Shown piece after piece: positions 11,212 to 21,746 of a stretch of DNA of 64,000 nt (position 1 is the stretch's first letter; each line of letters opens with the position of its first letter). The notes under the pieces were generated by a model. The model made no database searches. It was not told the DNA's origin and saw nothing but the letters and a program-made list of their open reading frames with translations. The position numbers and the translations under genes were made by a program. Origin of the DNA: Cololabis saira (taxonomy: Eukaryota > Chordata > Actinopteri > Beloniformes > Belonidae); contig NC_084599.1 of NCBI RefSeq assembly GCF_033807715.1, positions 682,001-746,000 of the forward strand, in the 5' to 3' direction.

Positions 11212-11284
<73 letters not shown>
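11212..11284. repeat. (GT)n microsatellite
   Basis: An uninterrupted GT run of about 36 dinucleotides. Its six-frame translations are artefactual Cys-Val or Thr-His repeats. Confidence 0.97.
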
Positions 11285-11288
<4 letters not shown>

Positions 11289-11289
11289 A

Positions 11290-11715
11290 TTGTTAGGGAT
11301 TCTGTCCTTGGCCCAAAGCGCACGACACCAAGAACAAAAGGCGCTGCCTGCTTAAATGGCAGGGGAAGAAACTCACTGTAAGAATACAGGAACAAAGTCA
11401 AAAACTCCACAAAGTAATCCAAGGGAAAAGTCCTCAACAAAAACCCAAAACGTAATCCAATCTTTCCAGGAACCCACGACCAGACACAGGAGTGACAACA
11501 CAAACTCACAAGGGTTGCCAGCAGTTCTGATCCTTATATGTGCTTCCTGTAATTGACCTGATGCACTGCAGCTGCGTCCAGGTGCGCTCCCGTGTTGGCT
11601 CAGCTGCGCCACCGGGCTCGTCGCTGGGCACGCAGATCTCTGGCTGTGCGCTGCGCAGACTCTGCTTCTGCAGCGCGATCGGGCGGAGGGGAAACCCCAG
11701 CAGGCCGAGACATAA
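11290..11715. repeat. Unclassified moderately GC-rich block between two microsatellites
   Basis: No protein similarity was seen. The block has sharp edges (TTAGGGATTCTGTCC at the left, CCGAGACATAACA at the right) and lies between a GT and an AT microsatellite, as inserted retroelement LTRs or SINEs often do. No duplicate in the window supports a firmer call. Confidence 0.3.
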
Positions 11716-11724
11716 CATGTATGT

Positions 11725-11726
<2 letters not shown>

Positions 11727-11780
<54 letters not shown>

Positions 11781-11782
11781 TG

Positions 11783-11818
<36 letters not shown>

Positions 11819-11884
11819 TATACATATATATATATATGCATATACATATATATATATATATATATATGCATATATATATGTATA
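11727..11884. repeat. Compound (TA)n/(TATATGCA)n microsatellite
   Basis: TA dinucleotides interrupted by CAGTGTATG and by recurring GCATATACATATATA motifs. The block runs directly into the truncated repeat copy at 11885. Confidence 0.95.
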
Positions 11885-12117
11885 TGTTAATGTAGAAAAA
11901 CTGCTATTTTGCAAAGTACATACACATTTTTAAGCTCCTGGAGCGCGGACATCACATTTTTAATCATCTCTCCAGTCTCGATGCTCCGGTCAGCTCGAAA
12001 CAATTGTCTCGAGCTGACCGGAGCATGTCGTGGCAATTATAGCAATTATTCTACATGCAGTATATTCCTAAATTAAGTATTCCAAAACGAATAATGCAAA
12101 CTACAGATCACGTCATT
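11885..12117 (+). repeat. Truncated copy of the TIR element at 12276-13245
   Basis: From GTTAATGTAGAAAAACTGCT to CAGATCACGTCATTGGC this block matches 12350-12590. It includes the 46-base hairpin (here 11981-12026) but differs at the loop side and lacks the outer inverted repeat. The copy is 5' and 3' incomplete and lies about 160 bp left of the better copy. Confidence 0.8.
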
Positions 12118-12275
12118 GGCTCTTCCTCTGTCACAACAATCAATTGCATATCATATTTTACAATAGCCATAAATCCTCTTTTTGATCCTTCTATTTTTCT
12201 CGTGCCCAACAGCTCCATTGTCAGCATCCTTGTACCAATGTATCTACTATCACTCCTTTTTATTGAGGGATGTCC

Positions 12276-13245
12276 ATGTTACGGTTAATGTAGAAAAACG
12301 GCTATTTTGCAAAATAGCCGGCTAATGTGCAAAATAACCGTCAGGGCGGCTAATGTAGAAAAACGGCTATTGCAAAGTACATACATTTTTAAGCTCCTGG
12401 TGCGCGGACATCACATTTTTAATCATCTCTCCAGTCTCGATGCTCCGGTCAGCTCGAGACAATTGCCTCGAGCTGACCGGAGCATGCCGTGGCAATTATA
12501 GCAATTATTCTGAGTCCAAATCCCATGCAGTATATTCCTCAATTGAGTATTCCAAAACGAATAATGCAAACTACAGATCACGTCATTGGCACCCCAGAAT
12601 AGAGCACCGAGGTGGCAAAGCGCAGTGGAGTGCACTCACCTCTACCAGCCTTATAGGTCTGGGAAATGTACTAGCAAATATCCAGTGTGACAGTCTTTGT
12701 GAGGAAAGATCTATTCCCACCTTCTCTTTGCACCTCCAAAACAGACAAACAGTTGTTGCGTCTCTCTCATGGAAGGTGAAGCTCCTAAACCCGAATCGCA
12801 CAAACCCGAAGCGCGCGCATGATGAGATGAGGCCTCTCCTCCTCCTCCATTTGCACAAATTGATGAAACCAAAACAAACTAAGCAAACGTAATTCATTTG
12901 GTAGATAGAGTCTAGTTACTACACTACAGAATAGCCTACAGTTCAGTTGAATGGATGAAATTCACGCTTCAAACCAGTCACTTACAGTCTCCAATCGGTG
13001 CAGTTGGTGCGTAGCAGCCAATGGAAGAAGCCCATATGCTGCATATGCTTGTTGTTGACAAGGCTGTTTATGGCTGTTGAAGAAAAATAACGTTACACTC
13101 CCCGAAAAAGTGTGGGGTCTGACACATCAACACCATCCGCATTAACCGGCTACTGCCGTTTTTCTACATTAGCCGCCCTGCCGGTTATTTTGCACATTAG
13201 CCGGCTATTTTGCAAAATAGCCGTTTTTCTACATTAACCGTAACA
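12276..13245. mobile_element. DNA element with ~92-bp terminal inverted repeats
   Basis: The left end begins ATGTTACGGTTAATGTAGAA and the right end closes with its inverse, TTCTACATTAACCGTAACAT. The arms (12276-12367 and 13154-13245) agree over about 92 bases with roughly one difference. Each arm contains the palindrome GGCTATTTTGCAAAATAGCC. A second hairpin, ATGCTCCGGTCAGCTCGAG facing its inverse across an 8-base loop, lies at 12440-12485. There is no transposase frame, so it is non-autonomous. I could not define a flanking duplication, so the superfamily is open. Confidence 0.8.
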
Positions 13246-13422
13246 TATACATACATACAGGGTTGGGGGGGAATAGGCGGCTGCAGGCTAGTCTGACCCA
13301 AAATACATGTGCTAATGAGGCTTCCATTTCTGAATAAGGGGATATGACAATCTTGGATGCTTCATGGTGCTGCCTCCTGACTAAAGGAACATAGTTTTTG
13401 CCAAATTATGTCCTGTAATTAT

Positions 13423-13731
13423 TGTCAAGGTTTGACATTCCCCCCAGCTTTCAGTTTCTGTTTTGCCCTGCCTGTGTCCCATCTGCCTTGATTGTCTGCA
13501 CCTGTGTCTCGTCATGTCTCGTTATCCCCTCAGTATATCTGGTCTTGTTTTTTGTTCCTCATGTTTCCTGCCACGTTTTGCCTCCTCAAGTTTTTGATCC
13601 CCGTTTAGTTTGTTTTTGATCCTGCCACGCAGCGCTTTGTTTGGTTTTTTGTTAAATAAACCCTTTTTTCGTTGAACTCCTGCCTCCTGCTCTCCTGCGT
13701 TTGGGTCCACACCTTACCCCAAGACGTGACA
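13423..13731 (+). mobile_element. Solo LTR (Gypsy-like) with 5-bp target duplication
   Basis: The 309-bp block starts TGTCAAGG and ends ACGTGACA, and is flanked on both sides by ATTAT (13418-13422 and 13732-13736). It contains an AATAAA signal near 13655 followed by the CTCCTGCGTTTGGGTCC phrase typical of teleost Gypsy LTR ends. No internal region adjoins it, so it is a recombination remnant. The family call is from memory of similar LTRs; the boundaries and duplication are seen directly. Confidence 0.8.
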
Positions 13732-13739
13732 ATTATGCT

Positions 13740-14120
13740 TTGCTTCATCAAATCTGCCTGAGATTTGTATTGAATGTACACAAAACTGTACTGGATGGTT
13801 TTGACACATGTATGACATAAACTCCTCAAAAACCTCATGTTTGTTCGTGGGAGGTGAAATTCAAGGATCATATCCCTTTCACAAAGGCATTTTTTTTAAC
13901 TGCAACACTTAGTCTAATCAGAACTTCTTCACTCTATATTTTTGATATATGAAATCATATCTGATGATTATGTCTCTATCCGTTAGATGAACTTCATACT
14001 CACCACAAACACTGTTTACTTTGCGTTCCTTTGATCCTGTGAGTTTCATTTCGATGGGACAAACTGTATATGTACAGTGACATTTTTAACAGTAAATATA
14101 TATTTTTTATGATATGTTAT
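13740..14120. other. Nothing recognised
   Basis: AT-rich sequence with no supported feature between the solo LTR and a LINE fragment. Confidence 0.4.
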
Positions 14121-14124
14121 ATTT

Positions 14125-14940
14125 CAGTGAGTGTCACCAAGTTTTGATTTCTTCTAAAACCATATTGATGCTAATACAAAATGCTGTTGGCATCGAGATG
14201 CTTCAGAATTCTGGTATATACCAACCTCTCAAGTATCTTAAAAAAGCAAAGGAGAATTGATATAGGACGATAATTCGAAAATACAGATGGATCATCACCT
14301 TTAAACAGTGGGATGACCCTGGAAGGTTTTAAATCTTGTGTGATAATACCAGATTCAAGTGACAAAGAAAAAATAAATAAAAGGAACAGCAATTGGAGGT
14401 GCGACTTTTTTGATCAGTTAAGCTGTAATTTAATCATGGCCAGCAGAATAATTAAGGTTCTTAATAATATCAAGTACCTACGAAGGCTTTATTGGTTCAA
14501 AATTATTTAAAGAGGGATAACCTTCATTTATAGAGTTAGAAGGAGAACCATGAACATTTTCAATATGTTTTGCAAGACGTGGACCCACATTTATGAAGAA
14601 ATCATTGAATTTATTAGCAATTTGTATTTGTTTAGGCTCTGTTATCGTTAATGCGCCATCCTGAATTGTAGACTGGGATAGAGTAGATGATTTTTTTCTT
14701 GTTGAGTGATTCTTTCAATATTTTCCATAGATCATTTATCTATTTATTTCTAATAAGGTGGTTGTATTTATTCCTATATTTTTTTGTATGGAGCACAATT
14801 TAAAGGACTAGGACTTTGTAAATACCTTTTTATAAAGCTTCTTTTTCTTTAAAGCGGATTTCCTAAGTTCTATAGTAAACTATGGTTTGTTAAGGTTTTC
14901 AGAGCTTCCTTTATCTTTAGAAATAAGATAAAGGTTGTGT
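14125..14940 (-). pseudogene. LINE endonuclease-RT linker and N-terminal RT, decayed
   Basis: On the minus strand, starting near 14640, a frame reads KFNDFFINVGPRLAKHIENV, which is the conserved linker before a non-LTR RT. The RT start follows at 14392-14171: LKPSRVIPLFKGDDPSVFSN, then YRPISILLCFFKILERLVY and LDANSILY, followed by a stop and QYGFRRNQ down to about 14125. The block order matches L2/CR1/Jockey-like reverse transcriptases. The copy has stops, poly-T frameshifts and no catalytic core, so it is an internal fragment. The sequence from 14650 to 14940 is LINE-like but too damaged to translate. Confidence 0.7.
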
Positions 14941-14989
14941 TTAGAATTGCACTGTGTGGCACGAAGCTTTCATCCATCCAGTGTGCTGT

Positions 14990-15309
14990 TTAACTTAAAA
15001 GTAAAAACGTTTTACTACCTCCTCTCGAAACACTGACTTTGCAAATATTGCAAGTTGCAGTCGCATGTGCTGGCTGAGGTAATGTGAAAAAATTCCATAT
15101 CACAGATCCTTTAGCTCGCTCCATTTTGAAAAGTGTAGACTTCCGCACGGCGTGCTGACATTACGTGACTAGCGCGTGACGACACTCACAGAGCACACAT
15201 AGAATTAGAATTGAATAGATCTGCTCCTATGGATCGGCCCATTGTTACCGATACCCGACAGTTTTTTTCAATATCGTTGCCGATACAAATATCGGATCGG
15301 TGCATCCTA
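14990..15309 (-). pseudogene. 5' end of a hAT element with BED-finger exon
   Basis: On the minus strand the element begins at 15309 with TAGGATGCACCGATCCG, a hAT-type terminus. An ATG at 15124 opens MERAKGSVIWNFFTLPQPA, then CNICKVSVSRGG. This is the start of a BED zinc finger (aromatic signature and the first C-x2-C pair) as in ZBED-like hAT transposases. The frame reaches a stop within about 40 codons and the rest of the transposase is gone. The other terminus was not found. Confidence 0.7.
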
Positions 15310-15554
15310 ATAGTGATTTTTCCATATGAAATTAACATTTATTCTATTAATTTATTTTATAATCCTTGGTCGGATTGCAAGAGAGTATGCTGGATAGATT
15401 AACCTGGATAATGATTCAATTTTGGTTAACAATGTTCTACCAAACAACGTTAAGCCCCTTTGCAGCCAGTTATTTAAGTTTTTTTTTTTACATTTATCAA
15501 TGGTATTTTAAATATTCTCTTTTTGGGGGGACCTGGAGGGAAGGCGGTGGCCAG

Positions 15555-15592
15555 GAGTGTGAGGGCCCGATCAACGCTGCTTGCAGCTTTAA
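15555..15592 (+). repeat. Terminus of a GCTGCAAGCAGCG-family element
   Basis: GTGTGAGGGCCCGATCAACGCTGCTTGCAGCTTTAA is the same right terminus seen at 45864-45885 and 56955-56987. Only the last part of the element can be assigned here. Confidence 0.7.
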
Positions 15593-15763
15593 TTCCAATA
15601 TGAAATCTTTCATTTGCTAGGTTGCTAACCTAGAAGTTTAGTACTTTGATAGAGATGGAAAAATTGCTGAAGATCCTTCTTTTACAATTCCGAACATTGA
15701 CACCAGACTTTATAGTACTGTAACATAATGACTAATATCCCCTCCATCATCTCTACCTGCTTA

Positions 15764-16814
15764 CCGTAGATGACCAAATAGTCGCCCGCGTGCAAATACG
15801 CGCCTGTGCTCTAATAGCCGCCGGGGGTCCGAGCCCATTTGGCATAATAAACGCCGGTTCAATTAAACGCCCGGGCGACTACCGGTAATAACCTGGTAAT
15901 AACACTGTATTTGCATTGTATTGTGTACAGTATCGTTCATACTGCTCTGATCAGCTCCGTGTGTCGCCGTTACACAGACAAACTGTCTTTGTATATCAGA
16001 GCATGTGAGCGGAGGGAAGCGGCGAGGGGATTCTTTATTATTTTTAATTTTATTTTTTTATATATTAAAATCCCAAAATATCTGTACCGTTTCTGATTGG
16101 GTGTGTGCACTGCGAATCATTTTTAGACACAACAAAGAACGCGTACCGCAAAAGTTGTGTCTCGGTGGAGGAACCCGGCGTCCAGCAAAATGAGAAGAGA
16201 AAAAAAGAGTTCAGCAGACAGCGCACACACTGAAGGCTGATTTATGGTTCCGCGTTACACCAACGCAGAGCCTACGGTGCAGGGTACGGCGTAAGGCTGA
16301 TTTATGGTTCCGCGTTACAACAACGCAGAGCCTACGGCGTAGGGTACGCGGCGACGCGCACCATACGTGGAAATGCGCTCTTTTTTTTGCTATTAAAACA
16401 TGATTTGTAATGTGAATTTGCAAAACTTAAACTACAAATAATAGTTTTTGACGTAACATCAGAGATTGTGCATGCTCTCTGTGAAAGGATGAGTCCAATC
16501 GGGTTGCAGCTGCTTCAGCTGTGATTCCTTCACGAGGAGCGACCAGGATTTCAAACACGCTTGATTTTATTGCGAGCTCACGATTTGTGATCGGGAGCTC
16601 GTCGTGAGGTGTTGTGTTGTGTACAGTGTGTACAATTTTAGTTCCAGTGGTACTATGGTGATCTCATATGTTCTTTGTAAGTAATGGTCTGGTGCTGCTC
16701 ATTGCAAAAATAAATTGTAGCCTGGTGCAAATACCCGCCTGGTTCTTATAAACGCCTGGGGTCCAAGTGGATTTAGCATATTAAACGCCCGGGCTACTAA
16801 ATGGTCATCTACGG
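15764..16814. mobile_element. TA-flanked MITE with CCGTAGATGACC inverted ends
   Basis: The left end CCGTAGATGACCAAATAGTC and right end GACCATTTAG-inverse (CTAAATGGTCATCTACGG) are flanked by TA on both sides (15762-15763, 16815-16816). Subterminal motifs such as AAACGCC/GGCGTTT and TTTAGCATATTAAACGCC recur in both arms. No transposase frame is present. Two left arms of the GGCTGATTTATGGTTCC palindrome sit inside at 16234-16372. A TA duplication suits Tc1/mariner-type mobilisation. Confidence 0.7.
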
Positions 16815-16839
16815 TATTCTTTTTTAGCGTCGCAGGGAT

Positions 16840-17359
16840 CTGCTGGAGCCTTTCCCAAGAGCCTTTTCTCTTTGGGAAACAGGCAGGCATGCACCTAAGA
16901 CAGGATGACAGTCCATCACAAAATATAAAATCACATAACACTATCGAAATTACCACTTTTTTCAGTGATTCAGTCTTACTTTACTTACCTACTTAATTGA
17001 CCTCATAGAACAAATTGGTGAACTTCTTGGTGTTAATTGGCATATGACAGAAATTTAGTTCTGTCTTGTTTTGGTTTAGGAAATGGAATTGAATAAATTC
17101 CTTTGCCTGTCCTCTTTTGAATCCTTGGAATACCTCTGGCACTTTGGTTTGCCACTTTTCTTGGCTTAAACACCCCAAAACAGATGAGCGTTTAAAATCT
17201 TCCAGAGTGTTTCTATGGAGCCAAAAGCTAAAAATGTCTGTGTTCCCATTTGTGTGCAACAGTTGTGTGGGAAAGTGTGGGAAAGGATAGTGATCTGAAG
17301 GAAACTACATAAGAATAGCTGAAAAAAGGATTTGTGGTTTTGGATTGACCTAGTCGATG
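16840..17359. other. Unclassified flank of the Gypsy insertion, L2-like scrap at 16846-16925
   Basis: CTGGAGCCTTTCCCAAGAGC ... GACAGTCCATCACAAA resembles the common teleost L2-associated phrase (GCTGGAGCCTATCCCAGC ... CAGTCCATCACAGG). A minus-strand open frame at 16993-17259 has no motif I recognise. Confidence 0.35.
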
Positions 17360-18330
17360 CTAATGTAGCAGCTGATTTTCTGCGTTGTGTTGTGTCGTTG
17401 AAAGTGAGACGCACGCTGAGGTTGAGCATCTATGGGACTTTAATCTTCAGAATAAAGAAAAAAACATAGGCGTCACACACAGCTCTCTCACACTGTTGTA
17501 TATACCACAAAATTAATGTAAAAATACAATGTACTATATTAAACAAAATCAAATAAATGCAATACAAATGCACTAAATATTTCTTACACATTTTCCACAG
17601 TGTAAAATAATCAAGTAAATTCACCCATATTAACTCATTTTTTATAATGCAATATATCAAATATCAAACATGGGAAACGAACTGCATTAAATAACATACC
17701 TTCAGAATAAAGAAAAAAACATAGGCGTCACACACACCGAGCCACACTGCAACTCTCCACCGCTCTATAAAAAAAATAAAAATTCACATAACCCCAATAA
17801 AACGTCACGTTACATTTAGACAGAGGTGGGTAGTAACGAGTTACATTTACTCCGTTACATTTACTTGAGTAAGTTTTGGGAAAATTTGTACTTTTAGGAG
17901 TAGTTTTGAATCACTATACTTTTACTTTTACTTGAGTAGATTTGTGAAGAAGAAACTGTACTCTTACTCCGCTACATTAGGCAACGTTGAGCTCGTTACT
18001 TTTCTTTTATCCCTTTTATCCGCGTACGCATCAATCCCTCTCTCTCAGTGAGAGAGCGGCGCATTTATTGAAGGCTGATTTATGGTTCCGCGTCACACCA
18101 ACGCAGGGCCTACGGCGTAGGGTACGCGGCGACGCGTAACCTACGCCGTCGATTTAACGCGGAACCATAATTCAGGTTTAGTCACAGCGAGAGAGGGGTC
18201 CGCCAGGCTCTACCACGTGACTGTGTTTCACCAATCAAAACGTAGCTGCGCCGTGTAGTCTCGTCACGTGACCATATTCATTCTCAGTCGGCGGGAGAGG
18301 ATTGTTGTCTACAGTTAAAATTAATCCAAA

Positions 18331-19425
18331 ATGTCACTCATCAGCAATGCAGACGCAGACGAAAAGGAACACCCCTGGCCTCAGATTAAAACCATGTTCA
18401 CCTTAAAAACGGTGGGAAACACCAGCTACAATATGCAGTGTCTTCATTGTTTGCCTAAACAAACGGTCATTTCAGCGTTCAAGAACTCGACGTCTAACTT
18501 GAGGAAACATGTGGCGGTAAGTTTCCTAAATTCGTTTTCTTGTTCTCTTTTTGCTGTGAATAGGCAAATGTTTGTCTTTTAGGTTACATTATTTTTAAAG
18601 GGGCAAAAAGCGATTTCATTTCACTGCTAGGGTTCATTGTGTTCTGCCTGTACATCAAAGCAAAGTGTCTCATGAGCCACGCCAAAATAAACTTTAGATT
18701 TTCATGTAATAAAGTGATTTAAAGAAATAACAACATCATGATGCTGATTCATAAAAAGTGAATTGATGCTTTGTCAGGTCTGCCTGCAAGACAACAAGCT
18801 AAAAACTGTTAAAATGTTTGTTTAGTGAATGAGTTCTGGTGTACAGAAGCTATTGCATTCAATTGAAAAAAAAAAATCTGCTCTGTTTTTCTGAATTAAC
18901 GAGTTCCTTATCTCAGAATTCTGAAAAAAGTTTAAAGAAAAAAAAAATCGCTTTCCGTCTGAACAACTGCAAAGTCGACAAACTAATAATACCATCTATA
19001 TAACTTAAAGACAAGAGTATCTCCCAATGTTTCAAACCGAAAGCAAAATAAAACTGGATTAAACTGGACAGGAACATGTTTGCTTCCATGAAATCGAGCT
19101 CTCAAGCGAATGACAACTTCTTGAAAGTTGTGAGGAAAAACAGAGCAGATTCTTTTTTATTAAAACTTTTCTCTGAATTCTGAGATAATTATCTCGTTAA
19201 TTCAGAAAAACAGAGCAGATTTTTTTTTTCTCAAGTGAATGCAATACGCTTCCGTACTGGTGGATCCGCGCTGCATGGAGAAGTTTATTGATGAAGGGAC
19301 CAGCTTGTACAGTGGGCTGCAGAGAGGGGATTTTTTAATCAAAAAATTATGAATATCGCTTATTGCACCTTTTTAAACATTTCTTATGTTTATTTATGTA
19401 TGTTTATATTTTTACCTTTTATTAT

Positions 19426-19470
<45 letters not shown>

Positions 19471-21673
19471 CAATCTGATGTGATAAGTCTCTTTTAATGT
19501 CTTGATCTTCCTGTAGCCTCACATATATATTTTTTAATCTACAGAGAGTTCACCCAAACAAACTGTCTGAGTACACAGACTTACAAGAGTCCCACAGAAA
19601 GCGCAAGTCCTCCTCTTCAGGTTATACCTCTGGGAAAAATGCAAAAATCACAGCCTTCACTGCCCCAGGGCGAGTAACACAAGCAACACTTGACAAGCTG
19701 GTGCTAAATTTTGTATGTGAGGCCAACCAACCATTTTCCGTGGTTGAGACACCATCCTTCAAGACTTTGATTGAAACCTTACAACCTCATGCAGTCATGA
19801 CGAGGAAAACATTATGCGGAAGAATACAGGAAGCTGCAAAACACAAGAAAAGCTTAATAATCAAAAAGCTGAGTGCGGTGAATTATGTTGCTACTACAAC
19901 AGACTGCTGGTCTGCCAGACAACGTAGCTACTTGGGTGTCACCTGTCACTGGATAGACAACACCTCACTGGAGAGACACTCTGCTGCATTGGCTTGTAGA
20001 CCTGTAAAAGGCTCGCACACCTTTGACGTCCTTGCTGCTGCATTAGAAGAAATACATTCAGAGTACCACATCAGGGAAAAAGTGATCAGGACGACAACAG
20101 ACAGTGGCTCAAACTTCCTAAAAGCCTTTAGATTATATGGTAAGAAAGAGGAGGAAGCCACCGATGTACAAGAGGAGAGTGACTCCATCCTTGATGATGC
20201 GAGTGATGATGAGAGTGAGCCAGAGTTGGAGTTTCAAGATGTGTCTGCTATTCTGGATGACAACACAGGCCTTGAGTACCAACTTCCAAGACACCAAAAG
20301 TGTGCATGCCATCTCCTCAATCTCATATCTACAGTTGATGCTACTGCTACTGCTGCAGGAGGAGCTGCGAACGAAACCTACAAGAAACTGTCTCGTTCTA
20401 CTTTTGCAAAATGTCATGCTCTGTGGAATAAAACCAGCAGATCAACCATGGCTCATGAAACAGTGGAACGTGAATGCAAGCTGCAGTTTCTCCGACCCAA
20501 TCAGACACGTTGGACCTCCCTGTTCCTCGCTGTAGAAAGGATTGTGCGTATTCATCGAGAGCAGGGAGAACAAGCCATTCGCAATGTCTGCACAGCACTA
20601 AAGATAAAGATGTAAGTTGACAAAACTTATCTTTTGTTTTTAAAGAGTAATAAAAATGAATTAGCCCTTGCTGATTAATCCACTTGTCTCAAGTAACAAA
20701 GTTTTCTTTGCATGGTGGTGTAACAATGACTTGAATTAAATAATTACATTTTTTTCATTTGTGTATTTAACATTTACAATGCATAATAAAGACATTGTAA
20801 GTTATTTTTTTTTATCATTACATCTTTTATAGGTTCAATCCGGCTGAAATGGGGTTTTTGGTGGAGTATGCTGCTGTGATGAAGCCTGTTTCCATGGCTC
20901 TTAATATCCTCCAAGGGGAATCATCTGTGCATATGGGCCTCCTGCTGCCAACGCTTTACCAGTTGCGGGACAAGCTGAAGAGGTTGGAGTCATCTTGCAA
21001 AATGTGTACACCTCTTGTTCACGCCCTGCAGCAAGGCATCCAGAAACGTTTTGGAGACGCCATGAAAGAGCCTGAGCTGATTGCAGCAGCAATACTCCTA
21101 CCAAGATTCAGAACCTCCTGGACTACAGAGGAGAACATCTTACATTCTGGTAAATATAGTTTATCAATTCAAATGTGACTTATATACATTTTAGGATTAT
21201 AGTGTGTCAGTGACCAACCAACCACAGTGTGGCAATATAGTTAGAAGGTAGCCTTTAATGTCAAATATCAGCAGCTTGACAGCCTAATTATTTTGAAAAC
21301 GATTTATCTTGCCACAGGTCTTCACTACATCAGAAATCACCTCGACATCGACTTGGATGATGTCACCAGCACAAACAGCAGCTTATCTGATGAAGATGAC
21401 TTCTTTGCATCCATGGAGTTGGGAAAATCAGAAGTAGGAGAGCTGGAGAGGTACCTTTCATGTCTGTCCCCTGCAGGTATGGATCTACTCCACACCTTTC
21501 CTCACATCAAGAAGCTGTCACTCAAAGTCAACACAGGTCTTCCTGCATCTGCAGCCTGTGAGAGACTTTTCAGTCATGCTGGACTCCTGTTCACTGCTAA
21601 ACGATCACAGCTTCACTGCAAGAACCTTGAGAGCCAATTACTGTTGAAGCTCAATAGTGACATCACTGAGTGA
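18331..21673 (+). CDS. hAT transposase with BED finger, four exons (641 aa)
   Basis: The enzyme cuts and pastes the 17821-23519 element. Proposed exons are 18331-18516, 19545-20611, 20833-21149 and 21318-21673. Junctions have GTAAGT, GTAAGT and GTAAAT donors and ACAG, ATAG and ACAG acceptors. The phases join without a stop and give 1926 bases. The BED zinc finger has C-x2-C (CLHC) in exon 1 and H-x4-H split by intron 1 (RKHVA then RVHP). Exon 2 carries the catalytic core: TTTDCWSARQRS (first Asp), TTTDSGSNFLKAF (second Asp), CACHLLNL and RWTSLFLAVERI. Exon 4 ends with the hAT dimerisation domain, LPASAACERLFSHAGLLF. An acidic stretch (DDASDDESEPELEFQD) lies in exon 2. The ATG at 18331 follows the left subterminal region. 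A host-domesticated gene is less likely, because it lies inside intact TIRs and a fresh target duplication. Confidence 0.9.
18842..19256. mobile_element. Foldback MITE inside intron 1 of the hAT transposase
   Basis: The left arm TACAGAAGCTATTGCATTCA and right arm TGAATGCAATACGCTTCCGTA are inverse, and the inversion continues through TCTGCTCTGTTTTTCTGAAT and CTCAGAATTCTGA. CTGGTG flanks both sides (18836-18841, 19257-19262). At 415 bp it has no coding content. A 6-bp duplication is unusual among common cut-and-paste families. TA flanks are an alternative reading if the terminal TA is counted as target. Confidence 0.75.
19431..19466. repeat. (TA)n microsatellite in intron 1
   Basis: TA run just upstream of the exon 2 acceptor region, about 80 bases from the splice site. 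Confidence 0.9.
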
Positions 21674-21676
21674 TCT

Positions 21677-21716
21677 TTTTTTTTTTTTTTTTTTTTTGGG
21701 GGGGGGGGGGGGGGGG
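21677..21716 (+). repeat. Adjacent poly-T and poly-G runs after the transposase stop
   Basis: About 21 T are followed directly by about 18 G, starting three bases after the stop codon. There are no other bases between the two runs. This could be real slippage or an assembly artefact. Confidence 0.85.
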
Positions 21717-21746
21717 TATTTGTTTTTGCATGTTTTGTCACATATA

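Noticed and set aside
11198..11914. Proteins made of Cys-Val, Thr-His or Tyr-Ile repeats
   Set aside because: These are translations of GT and TA microsatellites.
18331..18582. A short stand-alone 83-aa gene
   Set aside because: The last part reads past a GTAAGT donor at 18517; the first 62 codons are exon 1 of the hAT transposase.
17821..21673. Host-domesticated ZBED gene
   Set aside because: The gene is inside complete inverted repeats with an exact target duplication, located in a young LTR, so it is a resident transposon gene.
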